This document shows positions 5,041 through 5,125 of a DNA stretch of 5,125 bases, piece by piece (position 1 is the stretch's first letter; the number at the start of each line of letters is the position of its first letter). Source of the DNA: Desulfobacteraceae bacterium (GTDB taxonomy: Bacteria > Desulfobacterota > DSM-4660 > Desulfatiglandales > Desulfatiglandaceae). Under the pieces are notes generated by a model that was not told the DNA's origin, did no database searches, and saw only the letters and a list, made by a program, of their open reading frames with translations. The stretch covers positions 1-5,125 of the forward strand of contig JAUVRS010000213.1 in the NCBI GenBank assembly GCA_030597505.1, written 5' to 3'. The translations under genes and the position numbers were made by a program.

Positions 5041-5125
5041 ATGGATCTTTTCATCCAACTCTCTTTAAACGGAATTTGGACCGGCAGCATCTTTGCCCTC
5101 CTGGGGGTAAGCTGGGGGCTTATCT
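5041..5125 (+). CDS. livH: LivH-type ABC transporter permease, N-terminal fragment (runs off right edge)
   Basis: The first 28 codons read MDLFIQLSLNGIWTGSIFAL then LGVSWGLI, and continue off the window. The pattern QLxxNGxxxGSIxALxxxxxxLIY is typical of the first transmembrane segment of LivH-type permeases (BPD_transp_2 family, usually near 290 residues). TGGAG (5029-5033) lies seven bases before the ATG. It follows the binding-protein gene in the same orientation, as expected for a liv-type operon, but is separated by a structured 296-nt gap. With its LivM partner it would form the inner-membrane channel. Subfamily assignment rests on a short stretch. Confidence 0.85.
   Translation, partial: MDLFIQLSLNGIWTGSIFALLGVSWGLI

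Noticed and set aside
4805..5068. An 87-codon plus-strand frame over the palindrome and permease start, and a 69-codon minus-strand frame at 4722-4931
   Set aside because: They overlap the palindromic element and real genes, have no recognisable domain, and resemble each other only because the DNA is self-complementary.

Overview
The window looks like a chromosomal segment of a Gram-negative, probably anaerobic Desulfobacterota (deltaproteobacterial) organism. That is an inference from protein flavour: a high-affinity branched-chain amino-acid type ABC transporter of the kind abundant in that group, a bacterial presequence-protease homologue, and a zinc-ribbon/single-TM protein of a type I associate with those bacteria. 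No rRNA, tRNA, CRISPR or complete transposase gene is visible.

Left part (1-1847, minus strand): the N-terminal third of an M16C zinc metalloprotease of the PreP family, running off the left edge with an intact HILEH site and distal Glu. Upstream of it on the same strand, 102 nt away, is a 249-residue membrane-anchored SLT-type lytic transglycosylase. These could be co-transcribed or have separate promoters.

Divergent region (1848-2175): no gene. It holds two strong hairpins on the transglycosylase side, a perfect 12-bp palindrome, and a good sigma70-like promoter (2062-2091) reading right.

Middle (2176-3228, plus strand): a 350-residue protein with an N-terminal four-cysteine zinc ribbon, a single transmembrane helix and a large, probably periplasmic, beta-rich domain weakly resembling AsmA/YdgA-type proteins. 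Its function is unknown.

Right part (3229-5125, plus strand): a roughly 370-nt leader region with a candidate promoter, hairpins and a 13-codon ORF; then a complete periplasmic substrate-binding protein (LivJ/LivK type); then a 296-nt gap; then the first 28 codons of a LivH-type permease. Order and orientation are those of a liv-type uptake operon: the binding protein captures the ligand in the periplasm and delivers it to the LivH/LivM permeases, which should continue to the right.

The most unusual DNA is in the binding-protein/permease gap. A roughly 200-bp imperfect palindrome with 23-nt terminal inverted repeats (20 of 23 matching) starts inside the last codon of the binding-protein gene. 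It is followed by a set of mutually exclusive GC-rich hairpins ahead of the permease gene. I read this as a MITE/REP-like insertion that may act as an intercistronic expression modulator. The sequence structure is visible; the function is inferred.
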